Of a stretch of DNA of 64,000 nt, positions 17,183 through 26,532 are shown piece after piece. A model generated the notes under the pieces. The model saw only the letters and a program-made list of their open reading frames with translations, was not told where the DNA came from and ran no database searches. Both the position numbers and the translations under genes were made by a program. Where the stretch lies: contig NZ_JAIQZM010000021.1 in NCBI RefSeq assembly GCF_023333595.1, positions 38,209-102,208 of the forward strand, in the 5' to 3' direction. Position 1 is the stretch's first letter. Every line of letters starts with the position of its first letter. This DNA is from Argonema galeatum A003/A1 (GTDB taxonomy: Bacteria; Cyanobacteriota; Cyanobacteriia; Cyanobacteriales; Aerosakkonemataceae).

Positions 17183-18514
17183 TCAGTTTTGGCTAGAGAC
17201 TTGTTCCAGAAGTACAAACCCAATCTGTTCTAGGGAAATGAGCAGTTGCTTAACAGATTGAAAGGCTGCTTGTTCGTGAATCGGATCTAGGGTGACCGGA
17301 TGTAGGGGTCGCACTTGCAGCCAGTTTTGCACCAGTGACGGTATGGACTGCGTTTCCTCCAACAGGGGAAGAAGCATCGCAGTTAGGGTACTGTCTATCA
17401 ACAAGGTGGGATCTTTAGCAAATGCTAGATACCTACCGATTTCAAACATTTTGAGATCGATCGCGCAGGCGTACATCTGTTGTTTGACTTCTGGCACTCT
17501 CAGGCTAGGGTGCATATACACCTGAACCCCCCGCCAGTCCTCATCCGTCCACTCAGCTACAGGGCTCGGAGGGGCAGATGTGTTGGGGTGAGCGCACCAA
17601 AAGTCAAGCAGGCGGTGGATAGGATGCAAAAGTTCAAATAAATGCAGCCGCTCTTCCACCGTAAGGTTCGGTAAGCTTATTCCTAGAAACATCGGCAAGT
17701 CGTCTGGCTCTTTGAACAAATCCATCAAGTCCCACTGCGGCCAATTCACCATGCTGACAAACTCTAAGTCAGCTGCTTTTAAGGCGGAAAACATTTCTGG
17801 GATGGTGTAGCCGCGATCGCCCTGAAATAAATAATTCATTAGAATCCGCTCTTCGTTTCGATCGAACTCAGGTCTCCAGGTGTTTGCCTTGAGAAGAACA
17901 TTATCTTTCAAAGCTTTCATCGTTTCTCGAACTAATTCTATCTCCAATTCTTGGGGATTCTCATCCATCAATCCCATCAAACGAAACATTTCTTGAGCCG
18001 CAAAAACATCTATTCTTGCTCTTAAACTATGGAGGTTAGCACGGATGATTCCCTCTGCTTTTAGCACTGACTTCATTGCTTGCAATCCAGTAACTATGTC
18101 GGGCAGCAGGTACAAAGTATCGTCGCAGTGAATGTAGTGAAATTCTATCCCCAGTTTGGGTAAATCATAGATAGAGAGAGGATAAAAGTCTACGTTTTTA
18201 ATGCCGTGATATTTTAAGCGCTCTTTTGCTAATTTAACAGATTCTTCTGAAAGGTCAATACCTACGATTTTTGCCCCAGGATTGGCGACGGCCAAGGCTA
18301 AGGATTTGAACCCACTGCCACAGCCTGCATCTAAAATTACTCTTTCTTGAGTCTCTACAACTTTTTTGTATCTTAGGTAGTAAGCTGTCACTATGTTGTA
18401 GAGGGTAAGATATTTCATGTCATTTGGATAATCTTCCAAAGGAATTCTTGGATAAGGTGCTACATCAAATTGCTGACGAATTTTTTCTAGAGAATTTAAT
18501 GCTTGTTCATCCAT
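17183..18514 (-). CDS. class I SAM-dependent methyltransferase, paralogue 3 of 3
   Basis: 443 residues. ATG 18514 is chosen because it aligns with the starts of the two paralogues and has GGAG at a normal distance; an ATG at 18598 would add 28 unrelated residues. Motif I is VILDAGCGSGFKSLALA and motif II IVGIDLSEESVKLA. The acidic loop reads HCDDTLYLLPDI, differing from NNDEVLYLLPDP in the other two, so its active site may differ. The C-terminal extension is conserved. It is the first gene of the putative three-gene operon and is divergent from NTRC. Confidence 0.85.
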   Translation of the reverse strand: MDEQALNSLEKIRQQFDVAPYPRIPLEDYPNDMKYLTLYNIVTAYYLRYKKVVETQERVILDAGCGSGFKSLALAVANPGAKIVGIDLSEESVKLAKERLKYHGIKNVDFYPLSIYDLPKLGIEFHYIHCDDTLYLLPDIVTGLQAMKSVLKAEGIIRANLHSLRARIDVFAAQEMFRLMGLMDENPQELEIELVRETMKALKDNVLLKANTWRPEFDRNEERILMNYLFQGDRGYTIPEMFSALKAADLEFVSMVNWPQWDLMDLFKEPDDLPMFLGISLPNLTVEERLHLFELLHPIHRLLDFWCAHPNTSAPPSPVAEWTDEDWRGVQVYMHPSLRVPEVKQQMYACAIDLKMFEIGRYLAFAKDPTLLIDSTLTAMLLPLLEETQSIPSLVQNWLQVRPLHPVTLDPIHEQAAFQSVKQLLISLEQIGFVLLEQVSSQN

Positions 18515-18720
18515 TATGTAGATCTCCGGTTTTCTATTCGCAAAACGAATTGAAGAAAAGTTATTAACTAGCTTACCGTTTTTAGTCAAAATTAACATTA
18601 CTGGCCACTTTTTGCTGGCTCTACCTTGGTGACGAGGAAAAATTACTTGCTCAGATCGATCGAAATGATGTTACAAAACTTTATGCTATATTAGTCGTAG
18701 TCGTTATGAGTTTATTTTAA

Positions 18721-20088
18721 ATGGCAAACCCGACGGTAGAGAATTTGGTGATTATTGGCTCTGGGCCTGCGGGCTATACAGCGGCTATCTATGCGGCGAG
18801 AGCCAACCTGAAACCCTTTGTGTTTGAAGGCTTTCAAGCTGGGGGGTTGCCCGGTGGACAGCTGATGACGACAACTGAAGTGGAGAATTTTCCGGGCTTT
18901 CCGGAAGGGATTGCCGGGCCAGAATTAATGGATAGGATGAAGGCTCAGGCACAGCGGTGGGGGGCTGAGTTAGTCACTGAGGATGTGATTTCCGTTGACT
19001 TAAGCGTGCGTCCTTTTGTTGTACGTTCTGAAGAGCGGGAAGTTAAAACTCACAGTGTGATTGTTGCCACAGGTGCTACAGCAAAACGCTTGGGATTACC
19101 CAGTGAGCATCAGTTTTGGAGCCGGGGTATCTCTGCCTGCGCTATTTGCGATGGGGCTACTCCCATTTTCCACGGCGCTGAACTGGCGGTGATCGGAGGG
19201 GGTGACTCGGCGGCGGAAGAATCGATTTACCTGACTAAGTATGGTTCTCGCGTGCATATGCTGGTGCGGGGCGATCGGATGCGTGCCAGTAAAGCGATGC
19301 AGGATCGGGTGCTGAACAACCCGAAAATTACGGTTCACTGGAACAGCCAGCCGATCGATGTGGTGGGTGAGGCCGATCGCATGAATGGGCTGAAAATCCG
19401 CAATACTCAGACTGGCGAGGAAAGTACGCTGACGGTGAAGGGGTTGTTTTATGCGATCGGTCACACTCCCAATACGTTTTTGTTTAAGGGGCAGATAGAA
19501 CTCGACGAAGTAGGTTACATTGTCACCAAGGACGGTGTAGAAACGAGCGTGGAGGGCGTCTATGCGGCTGGCGATGTGCAAGACCACGAGTTTCGTCAGG
19601 CGATTACTGCTGCCGGTACTGGCTGTATGGCGGCGATGCTGGCAGAACGGTGGCTCTCAACAAATGGCCTAATCCAAGAATTTCATCAAACGCCTGCTTC
19701 TGAAAGACCTGATACTCCAGCAGCTGCGAAGAAAACCGAGGCTGAGGAAGAATCGGAGTTTAAACCGGAGGGGACGCGCTACAGGGGGGGCTATGCTCTG
19801 CGGAAGTTGTTTCACGATAGCGATCGCTTGCTCATGGTCAAATACGTCTCACCCCATTGCGGCCCTTGTCACACCCTCAAACCCATTTTAGACAAGGTGG
19901 TGGATGAATTTGACGGCAAAATGCACTTTGTCGAGATTGACATTGAGCAAGATCCAGAAATTGCCGAAAATGCTGGTGTGACAGGAACACCCACAATCCA
20001 GTTCTTCAAAAACAAGGAGCTTTTGACTGAACTCAAAGGTATTAAGCCAAAAAGCCAATACCGCCAGCTGATTGAACAATATCTATAG
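18721..20088 (+). CDS. ntrC: NADPH-thioredoxin reductase with fused thioredoxin domain (NTRC)
   Basis: 455 residues. Residues 1-320 are a thioredoxin reductase: FAD site [15 protein letters not shown], redox centre SACAICDG (C140/C143), NADPH site [10 protein letters not shown] and the second FAD motif [10 protein letters not shown] variable linker leads to a thioredoxin domain with [10 protein letters not shown] (C380/C383) and [13 protein letters not shown] reduces 2-Cys peroxiredoxins and photosynthetic targets with NADPH in cyanobacteria and chloroplasts. The symbol refers to NTRC, not the nitrogen regulator. ATG 18721, divergent from the methyltransferase operon. Nothing is missing. Confidence 0.95.
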   Translation: MANPTVENLVIIGSGPAGYTAAIYAARANLKPFVFEGFQAGGLPGGQLMTTTEVENFPGFPEGIAGPELMDRMKAQAQRWGAELVTEDVISVDLSVRPFVVRSEEREVKTHSVIVATGATAKRLGLPSEHQFWSRGISACAICDGATPIFHGAELAVIGGGDSAAEESIYLTKYGSRVHMLVRGDRMRASKAMQDRVLNNPKITVHWNSQPIDVVGEADRMNGLKIRNTQTGEESTLTVKGLFYAIGHTPNTFLFKGQIELDEVGYIVTKDGVETSVEGVYAAGDVQDHEFRQAITAAGTGCMAAMLAERWLSTNGLIQEFHQTPASERPDTPAAAKKTEAEEESEFKPEGTRYRGGYALRKLFHDSDRLLMVKYVSPHCGPCHTLKPILDKVVDEFDGKMHFVEIDIEQDPEIAENAGVTGTPTIQFFKNKELLTELKGIKPKSQYRQLIEQYL

Positions 20089-20093
20089 ATGAC

Positions 20094-20250
20094 TATAGCA
20101 ACCGCTCTCGTCGATTAGGGCAGTAGGGGCGAAGCATTCGGGTAGTAAATCTTCGGTTTTAACCAATAAATTATATGCCCGAATGCTTCGCCCCTAGCCC
20201 CTAGCCCCCTCCCCAGATTTATGGCTTAACCGACGAGAGCGGTTGCTATA
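20094..20250. repeat. MITE-like element, copy 1 (157 bp)
   Basis: Terminal inverted repeats tatagcaaccgctctcgtcg and its complement are perfect over 20 bases, and internal arms (aggggcgaagcattcggg/cccgaatgcttcgcccct) pair too. A second full copy is at 37359-37509, and short derivatives at 33783 and 61053. No coding capacity. Confidence 0.85.
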
Positions 20251-20370
20251 ATACCAAATCCGCAACGATTACCCCCTTTATGTCTCTAGGCTGTAGAGAC
20301 GTTCCATGAAACGTCTCTACAATGTTTAGACCAAAAATTAAAGGGGGTAACCAACCCGGATTTGTTATTA
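20251..20370. repeat. second nested inverted repeat, adjoining the MITE-like element
   Basis: Outer arms taccaaatccg / cggatttgttat and aacgattacccccttta / taaagggggtaacc enclose a perfect inner hairpin gtagagacgtt-ccatga-aacgtctctac at 20293-20320. It fills the space between the convergent NTRC and JmjC genes and may terminate both. Confidence 0.75.
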
Positions 20371-20374
20371 CCTA

Positions 20375-21559
20375 TTAGCCATACAAACTTGTGTCAACCC
20401 AAATAACTCCTGCATTTACTAATGTAGACAGAAGAGGAACAATATCAGTTTCCCAATCGCAACCTGGTAACCAGCTTGAGAATTCGCTAGCCGTAAAGCT
20501 ATCTCTACTCAATAAATCCTCAACGAAAGAGCGAGTTAGACCATTCAAATCTATTTGCTTGTGACCAAATTTGATTCGACAACCCTCTCCATCATTTAAT
20601 TCATAGATTCCGAATCGCTGAAACTTTAGGATTTTAAACTTTGTGTTAATTCCGCTAGGAAAAACATTAAATCCAGCTTGACTTGGCAATGAGTATTTCT
20701 CAAATGGCATTGATAACCGGGCTAAATATTCGATATACTCAGATGCAATATCCCGATCGGATGAAACAAAGAACTCAACCAAGTCTTGAAATAAGCCGTC
20801 TATGTAGTTAGACCCAACGCCATAGTCATCCTCTCCTGTCATTAATGGCATACTTTTACGCCAAGCTTCCCTCTGCCGCAACTCTCTAACCAACCAATCC
20901 AGAAAGTCAACACCCGATCGGCAAATTACTCCAACACTTAGATGTAAAGATGGTTCATCGAGAGCAAGTGCGTAATGCCAGTGTCCTCGCGGTACGTAAA
21001 GAACATCACCCGGATTTAAGACGCAGGTCAAATACGGCTTTCCATCAGGAGGTGAGAATACATTAGATCTTTCCCCTGGCAAAGGGTATTTAATTGTATC
21101 CTCAAATATGTGCCATTCTTTCCTGCCATCTATTTGTAGTATGAAGCCCTCTAGGATATCAAAGTGGGATGTAAAACCTCCTTTTCTAGGCCAAGAACAA
21201 AAAGCGGTGCAATTATTTATTGGATGGCCTAATTCGTGGCTAATTTCCGAACTTAATTCTGCTATTTCTGGAATTATTTGATGTAGCGCATTTACGATTA
21301 GAGTGGCTCCTTGTTGACATCGCTGTATAAGATTCGCTTTAGGGTCTTCCCTATCTAAATGCTTACCGTTTAATACTAATTCTAAGGTGGGATAGCTAAG
21401 TGGATAAAAATTAAGTAGATATGTTAGCTTTTCCCACGAAAAAAGATGCTTAAATCTTTGGGATTCTTCACTGGAAATTACAACTGCTTTTTTCGTCCAA
21501 TTTTCTGTTAAAAATTTTTCTAGCTCGTAGGGACTAATTAATTTGGCAAGTGCTTTCAT
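20375..21559 (-). CDS. JmjC/cupin-4 Fe(II)/2-oxoglutarate oxygenase
   Basis: 394 residues, ATG 21559. The JmjC/cupin region carries the iron-binding pair HFD (H132, D134) in FTSHFDILEGFILQIDGRKE and a distal histidine in YVPRGHWHYA (H193 or H195). The fold and order match the YcfD/RoxA-type family, which hydroxylates ribosomal protein residues. Other members hydroxylate small molecules or other proteins. The C-terminal 170 residues are the expected dimerisation/winged-helix part. Its position among glycosyl- and methyltransferases suggests a hydroxylation that could precede O-glycosylation, but ribosomal modification remains possible. Confidence 0.82.
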   Translation of the reverse strand: MKALAKLISPYELEKFLTENWTKKAVVISSEESQRFKHLFSWEKLTYLLNFYPLSYPTLELVLNGKHLDREDPKANLIQRCQQGATLIVNALHQIIPEIAELSSEISHELGHPINNCTAFCSWPRKGGFTSHFDILEGFILQIDGRKEWHIFEDTIKYPLPGERSNVFSPPDGKPYLTCVLNPGDVLYVPRGHWHYALALDEPSLHLSVGVICRSGVDFLDWLVRELRQREAWRKSMPLMTGEDDYGVGSNYIDGLFQDLVEFFVSSDRDIASEYIEYLARLSMPFEKYSLPSQAGFNVFPSGINTKFKILKFQRFGIYELNDGEGCRIKFGHKQIDLNGLTRSFVEDLLSRDSFTASEFSSWLPGCDWETDIVPLLSTLVNAGVIWVDTSLYG

Positions 21560-21862
21560 AATCGATGTCTCCGCAGGCAGATGGATGGATAGGATGTTAA
21601 AAGATTGATTTTACCAAAAAATATTGCTCAATGGTTACTACAGTGAGTCGTTCTTATTTATAACACCCTTTTAAAACAAATTTACGGTAAATAGCTATTG
21701 ACTTTTATATTAATTGGTGGTATGTAAGGAAAAGGCCAATCACCAAATGGTACGTTCGTTAAGACAATTTCCCTTAGAATGGGGCAATGGGCTTAGAGAA
21801 AGCAAGTTCATTTCCATCTCCCATACCCGACAAACGATGATTTTTCCAGTTATCTTAGTGCC
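21560..21862. other. divergent promoter region
   Basis: 303 bases between the JmjC gene (leftwards) and the TPR-glycosyltransferase gene (rightwards). It is AT-rich. I see no clear repeat, RNA gene or operator. Confidence 0.4.
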
Positions 21863-23689
21863 ATGAGGTTATTACCCATTACAGATTTACCATTCACCAA
21901 CATGAAATTTGTTGATTTGCAGATCCAGGCGGCAGAGTGTTTGGCTCAAGACAAATATGCTGAGGCTGTAGCTCTATACGCGCAATGTATAGAAGCCAAT
22001 CCCCTAGTTTTGTCTAACTATTGGAAATTAGGGCTAGCCTGGGTTCTTCAAGGAGAAGAATTAGAAGGGCAAGCTTGCTGGTTATCAGCGATCGTAGAGG
22101 GAGATGCCGCTCAAGTTGACGAGCGGACAGAAGAACTAATTAAGGTATTAGAAGCAGAGGCACTTGAGCGACTAGAGTCAGGTAAATACGAACAAGCAGA
22201 AAAGATTTATTTGCAAATAATAGAACAGCATCCAAACCATAGTGTAGCGTATAAAAATTTAGGCAATGCTGTCTTCAATCAGGGTAAGCTAGAGGAGGCG
22301 ATCGCATACTACCAGCAAGGTCTTACCCTCGATCCTGACGACGCTATAACCTACTATCACCTGGCTATTGTATTTCAACAGCAGGAGAAATTAGAAGAAG
22401 CGATCGCTTACTATCAACAATTTCTTACCCTCAATCCTAATTCTGCTGCGGCTCTCAACAATATGGGCCAAGCCTTTCAGGCGCAGGGCAAGTTAGAAGA
22501 GGCGATCGCTTGCTACCAGCAAGCCCTTACCTTAGATCCCAGCGACGCTTTGACTTACAACAATCTGGGTACTGCCTTGCAAGCGCAGGGCAAATTAGAA
22601 GAGGCGATCGCTTGCTTCCAACAAGGTATTGTCTTGGAGCCGAACAACGCTATTGCTCACAACAACCTTGGTCTTCGTTTTTTGAAAAAGCATGACTTCG
22701 AGAAAGCTATAGCTTCCTACAATCGGGCCATTGAAATCGATCCGGATTATGTGGAAGCTAACTGGAACCGCGCATTACTACTGCTTCAGATCGGAGACTA
22801 TAAACGTGGATTTGCTGAATACGAATGGCGCTGGCGACGGGAGAAGACCCCAGCCCGTCCTTTTGCTCAACCCCTTTGGGATGGTTCAACCCTTGAAAGT
22901 GGTACAATCCTGCTTCATGCTGAACAGGGTTTTGGGGATACAATTCAGTTCATTCGCTATGCACCTCTAGTCGCACAGCTTGTTGGTCATGTGATAGTTG
23001 AATGTCACCAGCCGCTTGTCAAATTACTGACAACAGTTACTGCTATCGAAAAGGTAGTAGCTAGAGAAACAACGTTACCTGAGTTTGATGTCCAGGCTCC
23101 ACTCCTCAGCCTGCCCTATATCTTAGGGACAACCCTAGAAACACTACCAGCCCAAATTCCCTACTTAAGCCCTTTAGAACCCCTTAGCGTTAGACTTGAG
23201 ACACCTCCTGAAACTTGTCGGAAAGTGGGGATTGTATGGGCTGGAAATCCCGAACATCCAGACGATCGCAACAGATCGTGTTCTTTAAACCACTTCGCGA
23301 GCCTTTTAAATACACCCGGCGCTGCTTTCTACAGTTTGCAAAAAGGGCCTTCTGTGGCAGAATTAGCTCAATTTTCCTGTCAAGTACCGCTCCAGGATTT
23401 GAGCAGTCAACTTCATGATTTCGCCGATACTGCTGCGGTGATAGACCAGCTCGATCTAATCGTTAGTATAGATACCTCTGTTGCTCATCTAGCTGGGGCG
23501 TTGGGCAAGCCAGTATGGCTGCTTTTATCCTTTAGCCACGACTGGCGATGGATGAGCGGGCGAGATGACAGCCCTTGGTATCCCAGTATGCGCTTATTTC
23601 GGCAGAATCGGTCTGGTGATTGGGAAGATGTGTTGAGACGGGTAACTGAAGCTCTCTTAAAGTTGACAGATGCCGATTTTAGCGATTAA
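21863..23689 (+). CDS. TPR protein with GT-B glycosyltransferase (GT9-like) C-terminus
   Basis: 608 residues. The first 100 residues resemble the N-terminus of the OGT-like protein (LQIQAAECLAQDKYAEAVALY, NYWKLGLAWVLQGEE). Residues about 100-310 contain six TPRs such as KLEEAIACYQQALTLDPSDA. The C-terminal 290 residues are a glycosyltransferase of heptosyltransferase type: ILLHAEQGFGDTIQFIRYAP, KVGIVWAGNPEHPDDRNRSC, and DLIVSIDTSVAHLAGALGKP. This is a common cyanobacterial architecture with unknown acceptor. Start ATG 21863; ATG 21902 (MKFVDL) is an equally possible start, and neither has a good ribosome site. In four consecutive TPRs the residues EAIA are encoded over the HIP1 octamer. Confidence 0.82.
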   Translation: MRLLPITDLPFTNMKFVDLQIQAAECLAQDKYAEAVALYAQCIEANPLVLSNYWKLGLAWVLQGEELEGQACWLSAIVEGDAAQVDERTEELIKVLEAEALERLESGKYEQAEKIYLQIIEQHPNHSVAYKNLGNAVFNQGKLEEAIAYYQQGLTLDPDDAITYYHLAIVFQQQEKLEEAIAYYQQFLTLNPNSAAALNNMGQAFQAQGKLEEAIACYQQALTLDPSDALTYNNLGTALQAQGKLEEAIACFQQGIVLEPNNAIAHNNLGLRFLKKHDFEKAIASYNRAIEIDPDYVEANWNRALLLLQIGDYKRGFAEYEWRWRREKTPARPFAQPLWDGSTLESGTILLHAEQGFGDTIQFIRYAPLVAQLVGHVIVECHQPLVKLLTTVTAIEKVVARETTLPEFDVQAPLLSLPYILGTTLETLPAQIPYLSPLEPLSVRLETPPETCRKVGIVWAGNPEHPDDRNRSCSLNHFASLLNTPGAAFYSLQKGPSVAELAQFSCQVPLQDLSSQLHDFADTAAVIDQLDLIVSIDTSVAHLAGALGKPVWLLLSFSHDWRWMSGRDDSPWYPSMRLFRQNRSGDWEDVLRRVTEALLKLTDADFSD

Positions 23690-23758
23690 ATTTAGAAACA
23701 TGAGCAAAGTTAAGCAGAAAGCGACATTCCTTTATTGGCCAATAATTTAAGTAAAACA

Positions 23759-24997
23759 ATGCAGTGGAAAGAAACTTTTATATTGAACGGCAAACCAGTT
23801 TATTACAATCGAATTGCCTACAATAATATAGCGGAAAGAACGATTGAAGTTCCCATAGCATTTGAGTTTTTCACTAAGATAGAAAATAAAACCAAGGTCT
23901 TAGAAGTTGGAAATGTACTTCAAAATTACGAAAATTCTCTGAGTGATTATGTAGGTCTAAGACCGAGGAAAATAGTAGATAAATATGAAGTTGTCAGTGG
24001 GGTAGATAATATAGATTTAATGGATTTACCAGAGATGGTAAAATATGATGTTATCATTAGTATTTCTACAGTAGAGCACGTAGGCCAAGAAAAAAATCAG
24101 GTGACAACTGACTCGGAAAATTTAGAAGCCCCTCTGAAAGCGATCGCCAAAATATACGACTTACTAAATGTAGGAGGCAAAGCGCTAATTACAGTTCCGT
24201 TTGGAAAAATCTTGAATGGCAGATGGTACATCCAGTTTAGTCAAGAATATCTCAATCTTCTCTCAACTAAATACCAAATTCCCGATCGGGCTATATCGAA
24301 AAACTTCTTAAAAAGAATTGCCACCGAGTTATGGGTTGAAAATCCGCGTCATCTTTGGGTACAAGTGGAAGAAGAAGAATTGAGGAATGTTGAATACAGT
24401 TGGCCTTGGCCTTTTGCCAACGGAATTGTGGCGATCGAGCTAACCAAAGTTTCCAATTCGTTTAATTTGAACTTAAATCTTTCACCAGAAAATTTGACCT
24501 ATGGAACGCCCCTATCTGATACCATTAGTTCGGATATTACGGAAAAATTGTATTCTATATTACCAAAATTGAGAGAGATAAACTTAATTGTTTTTCCCGA
24601 TTGGTCTACATCAGAAGATTCTCTATATAAAAATTTGCAACCATTGATTCTATCGCTTCTAAATCATCCGTACAATAATTACGTATCCTTGCTGATAGAT
24701 ACTACCGATATTGATGAGGAAGAAGCAAATGACATTTTTTCGGCTATAATTATGAATATTTTCTCCGAACATAATTTAGATATGGCCGATGAACCAGAAA
24801 TTATCTTATTGGGAGAACTAATTCCAATCCAGTGGCAAGTTATTTTGCCTCGAATCCAATCGCGAGTAATTTTGGCAGATGAAAATGAGTTATCCATTAA
24901 GAATGCGGCGGCACAAACTATTCCATTATCTACAACTGATAGTCTCGGCAGCAAACGAGCTATCCAGTTAGAAACTGGACTTTGGGCGTTTAAATAA
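23759..24997 (+). CDS. SAM-dependent methyltransferase with the shared C-terminal domain
   Basis: 412 residues from ATG 23759 (MQWKETFILNGK); an in-frame TTG lies eight codons upstream. Residues about 40-240 look like a class I methyltransferase with the weak motif I KVLEVGNVLQNY and the DxxxxISTVEHVG region (YDVIISISTVEHVG). The last 140 residues, from INLIVFPDW, match the C-terminal domain of the protein at 5956-8262. Matching blocks are FPDWxxxEDSLY/FPDWxxxEESLY, SLLIDTTDI/TLLIDTSNI and WQVILPRIQSRVIL/WEVLLPRIHSRIIL. The glycine-poor SAM loop may mean altered binding. It follows the TPR-glycosyltransferase gene by 69 bases. Confidence 0.75.
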   Translation: MQWKETFILNGKPVYYNRIAYNNIAERTIEVPIAFEFFTKIENKTKVLEVGNVLQNYENSLSDYVGLRPRKIVDKYEVVSGVDNIDLMDLPEMVKYDVIISISTVEHVGQEKNQVTTDSENLEAPLKAIAKIYDLLNVGGKALITVPFGKILNGRWYIQFSQEYLNLLSTKYQIPDRAISKNFLKRIATELWVENPRHLWVQVEEEELRNVEYSWPWPFANGIVAIELTKVSNSFNLNLNLSPENLTYGTPLSDTISSDITEKLYSILPKLREINLIVFPDWSTSEDSLYKNLQPLILSLLNHPYNNYVSLLIDTTDIDEEEANDIFSAIIMNIFSEHNLDMADEPEIILLGELIPIQWQVILPRIQSRVILADENELSIKNAAAQTIPLSTTDSLGSKRAIQLETGLWAFK

Positions 24998-25028
24998 ACA
25001 TTAAAGAATTCTTAGATAACCAAAATTA

Positions 25029-25919
25029 ATGACTGTTACGAAACGAACATTTCCCCGATTTTTACGTTTTTTCGATCGGCCCAGTCTGTCAATGCAACTG
25101 ATGGCTGTCGGATTAGTAATTACTTTGTTTTTTGTATTGGTAGCTATCTTAGCTCCCACATTTCAAGCCTGGGGATGGTTGCCAAATCCGACAGAATCTT
25201 TGAGTAATCCGATACACGAAGCGCCTTCGTGGAAACATTGGTTTGGCACCAGTCGCCAAGGCTACGATGTTTTCTCGCGGACGCTGTTTGGCAGCCAAGC
25301 GGCGCTGCAAGTGGTGATTTTAGCAACAACACTCAGTCTGATAATTGGTGTGCCGCTGGGTTTAGTTAGCGGTTATTTGGGCGGCAGGCTCGATCGCGTG
25401 CTGCTGTTTGTAATGGATACAATTTATACTTTGCCGGGGTTGTTACTGTCGGTGACGCTGGCTTTTGTGGTGGGGCGGGGAGTGTTGAATGCTGCGATCG
25501 CACTCAGCATCTCCTACATTCCTCAATACTACCGCGTGGTTCGCAACCACACCGTTAGCGTCAAAACAGAACTGTTTATCGAAGCAGCGCAGGCGATGGG
25601 TGCCGACACTTGGACTGTTTTATCTCGCTACCTATTTCTGAACGTAATTCAAAGCGTACCCGTGCTGTTTACCCTCAACAGCGCCGATGCCATTTTAACG
25701 TTGGGAGGCTTAGGCTTTTTGGGGTTGGGACTCCCCGATGAAGTGCCAGAATGGGGTCACGATTTAAAATTAGCTTTGGAAGCTTTGCCTGTCGGCATTT
25801 GGTGGACAACCTTGTTTCCAGGTTTAGCTCTTACTCTCATGGTTGTAGGATTATCTTTGCTGGGAGAAGGATTAACGGAGTTTGTCAATCCCCGATTGCG
25901 AAAAGGAATTAGGAACTAG
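25029..25919 (+). CDS. ABC transporter permease, DppC/OppC type
   Basis: 296 residues, ATG 25029. An N-terminal helix (residues about 20-44) and five further membrane segments surround the binding-protein-dependent permease domain. The EAA loop is EAAQAMGADTWTVLSRYLF, which contacts the ATPase. The opener LVAILAPTFQAWGWLPNP and HWFGTSRQGYDVFSRTLFGS are typical of DppC-type peptide or nickel permeases. No DppA, B, D or F partner is seen in the window, so the other subunits must be elsewhere, as is usual in cyanobacteria. Confidence 0.88.
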   Translation: MTVTKRTFPRFLRFFDRPSLSMQLMAVGLVITLFFVLVAILAPTFQAWGWLPNPTESLSNPIHEAPSWKHWFGTSRQGYDVFSRTLFGSQAALQVVILATTLSLIIGVPLGLVSGYLGGRLDRVLLFVMDTIYTLPGLLLSVTLAFVVGRGVLNAAIALSISYIPQYYRVVRNHTVSVKTELFIEAAQAMGADTWTVLSRYLFLNVIQSVPVLFTLNSADAILTLGGLGFLGLGLPDEVPEWGHDLKLALEALPVGIWWTTLFPGLALTLMVVGLSLLGEGLTEFVNPRLRKGIRN

Positions 25920-25975
25920 AAATTTCCTAATTAGTCGAATAGCTTGGTGACTAAGTTGTCCGGGGGTATTTTTGG

Positions 25976-26506
25976 ATGAAAATTAAAATTTCTTTGCTTG
26001 CTGCTCTTAGTTGTTTGACGCTGACCATCGCGGTAGCTGGGCTATTGGAGGCTGTTTCCAATCCGGCTGTGAATGCAGTACAAACAACAATTGCCCAGCG
26101 AGCCAATCAACGTATCAATCCCGATGAACCGATCGATATTACCTTAAATGAAAGATTTTCTTTGGAAAATTCACTGACGAGAATCAAGCAGATCCAAGGA
26201 GCCCTAACGAGCTTTCGGACGCTGACAGAAAAAAGCAAAACGGCTTTGGGACAGCGGGCGATCGCTAGCGTAGGCAACACCGATGTCGAAACCCAAACTT
26301 TGGGCTTTACCAATTGGGTTGGAGCCGTGGAAGGTACCACCAGACAACAAAATTTTCAAATCAAAAAGCTCGAGTTTGAGTTGGCGAAAAAGCAATTTGA
26401 AGATAAACAAGTGTCTCAAGCTGTATTAAACCAAAAAAGGACGGCTTACCAACAAGCGCAACGGGAATTTCAAAATTTCTTAAATTCCTTTAGAATTGCA
26501 GATTAG
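25976..26506 (+). CDS. secreted hypothetical protein
   Basis: 176 residues, ATG 25976. A signal peptide covers residues about 1-30 (KISLLAALSCLTLTIAVAGLL). The mature part is mostly helical and Gln-rich; the C-terminal third (QIKKLEFELAKKQFEDKQ to the end) is a likely coiled coil. No enzymatic motif is visible and I recognise no family. It lies between the permease and the ROK kinase genes, 26 bases before the latter, so it may be in one transcript with it. Confidence 0.7.
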   Translation: MKIKISLLAALSCLTLTIAVAGLLEAVSNPAVNAVQTTIAQRANQRINPDEPIDITLNERFSLENSLTRIKQIQGALTSFRTLTEKSKTALGQRAIASVGNTDVETQTLGFTNWVGAVEGTTRQQNFQIKKLEFELAKKQFEDKQVSQAVLNQKRTAYQQAQREFQNFLNSFRIAD

Positions 26507-26532
26507 CAACAAATATCTGCAAAAATTTCAGC

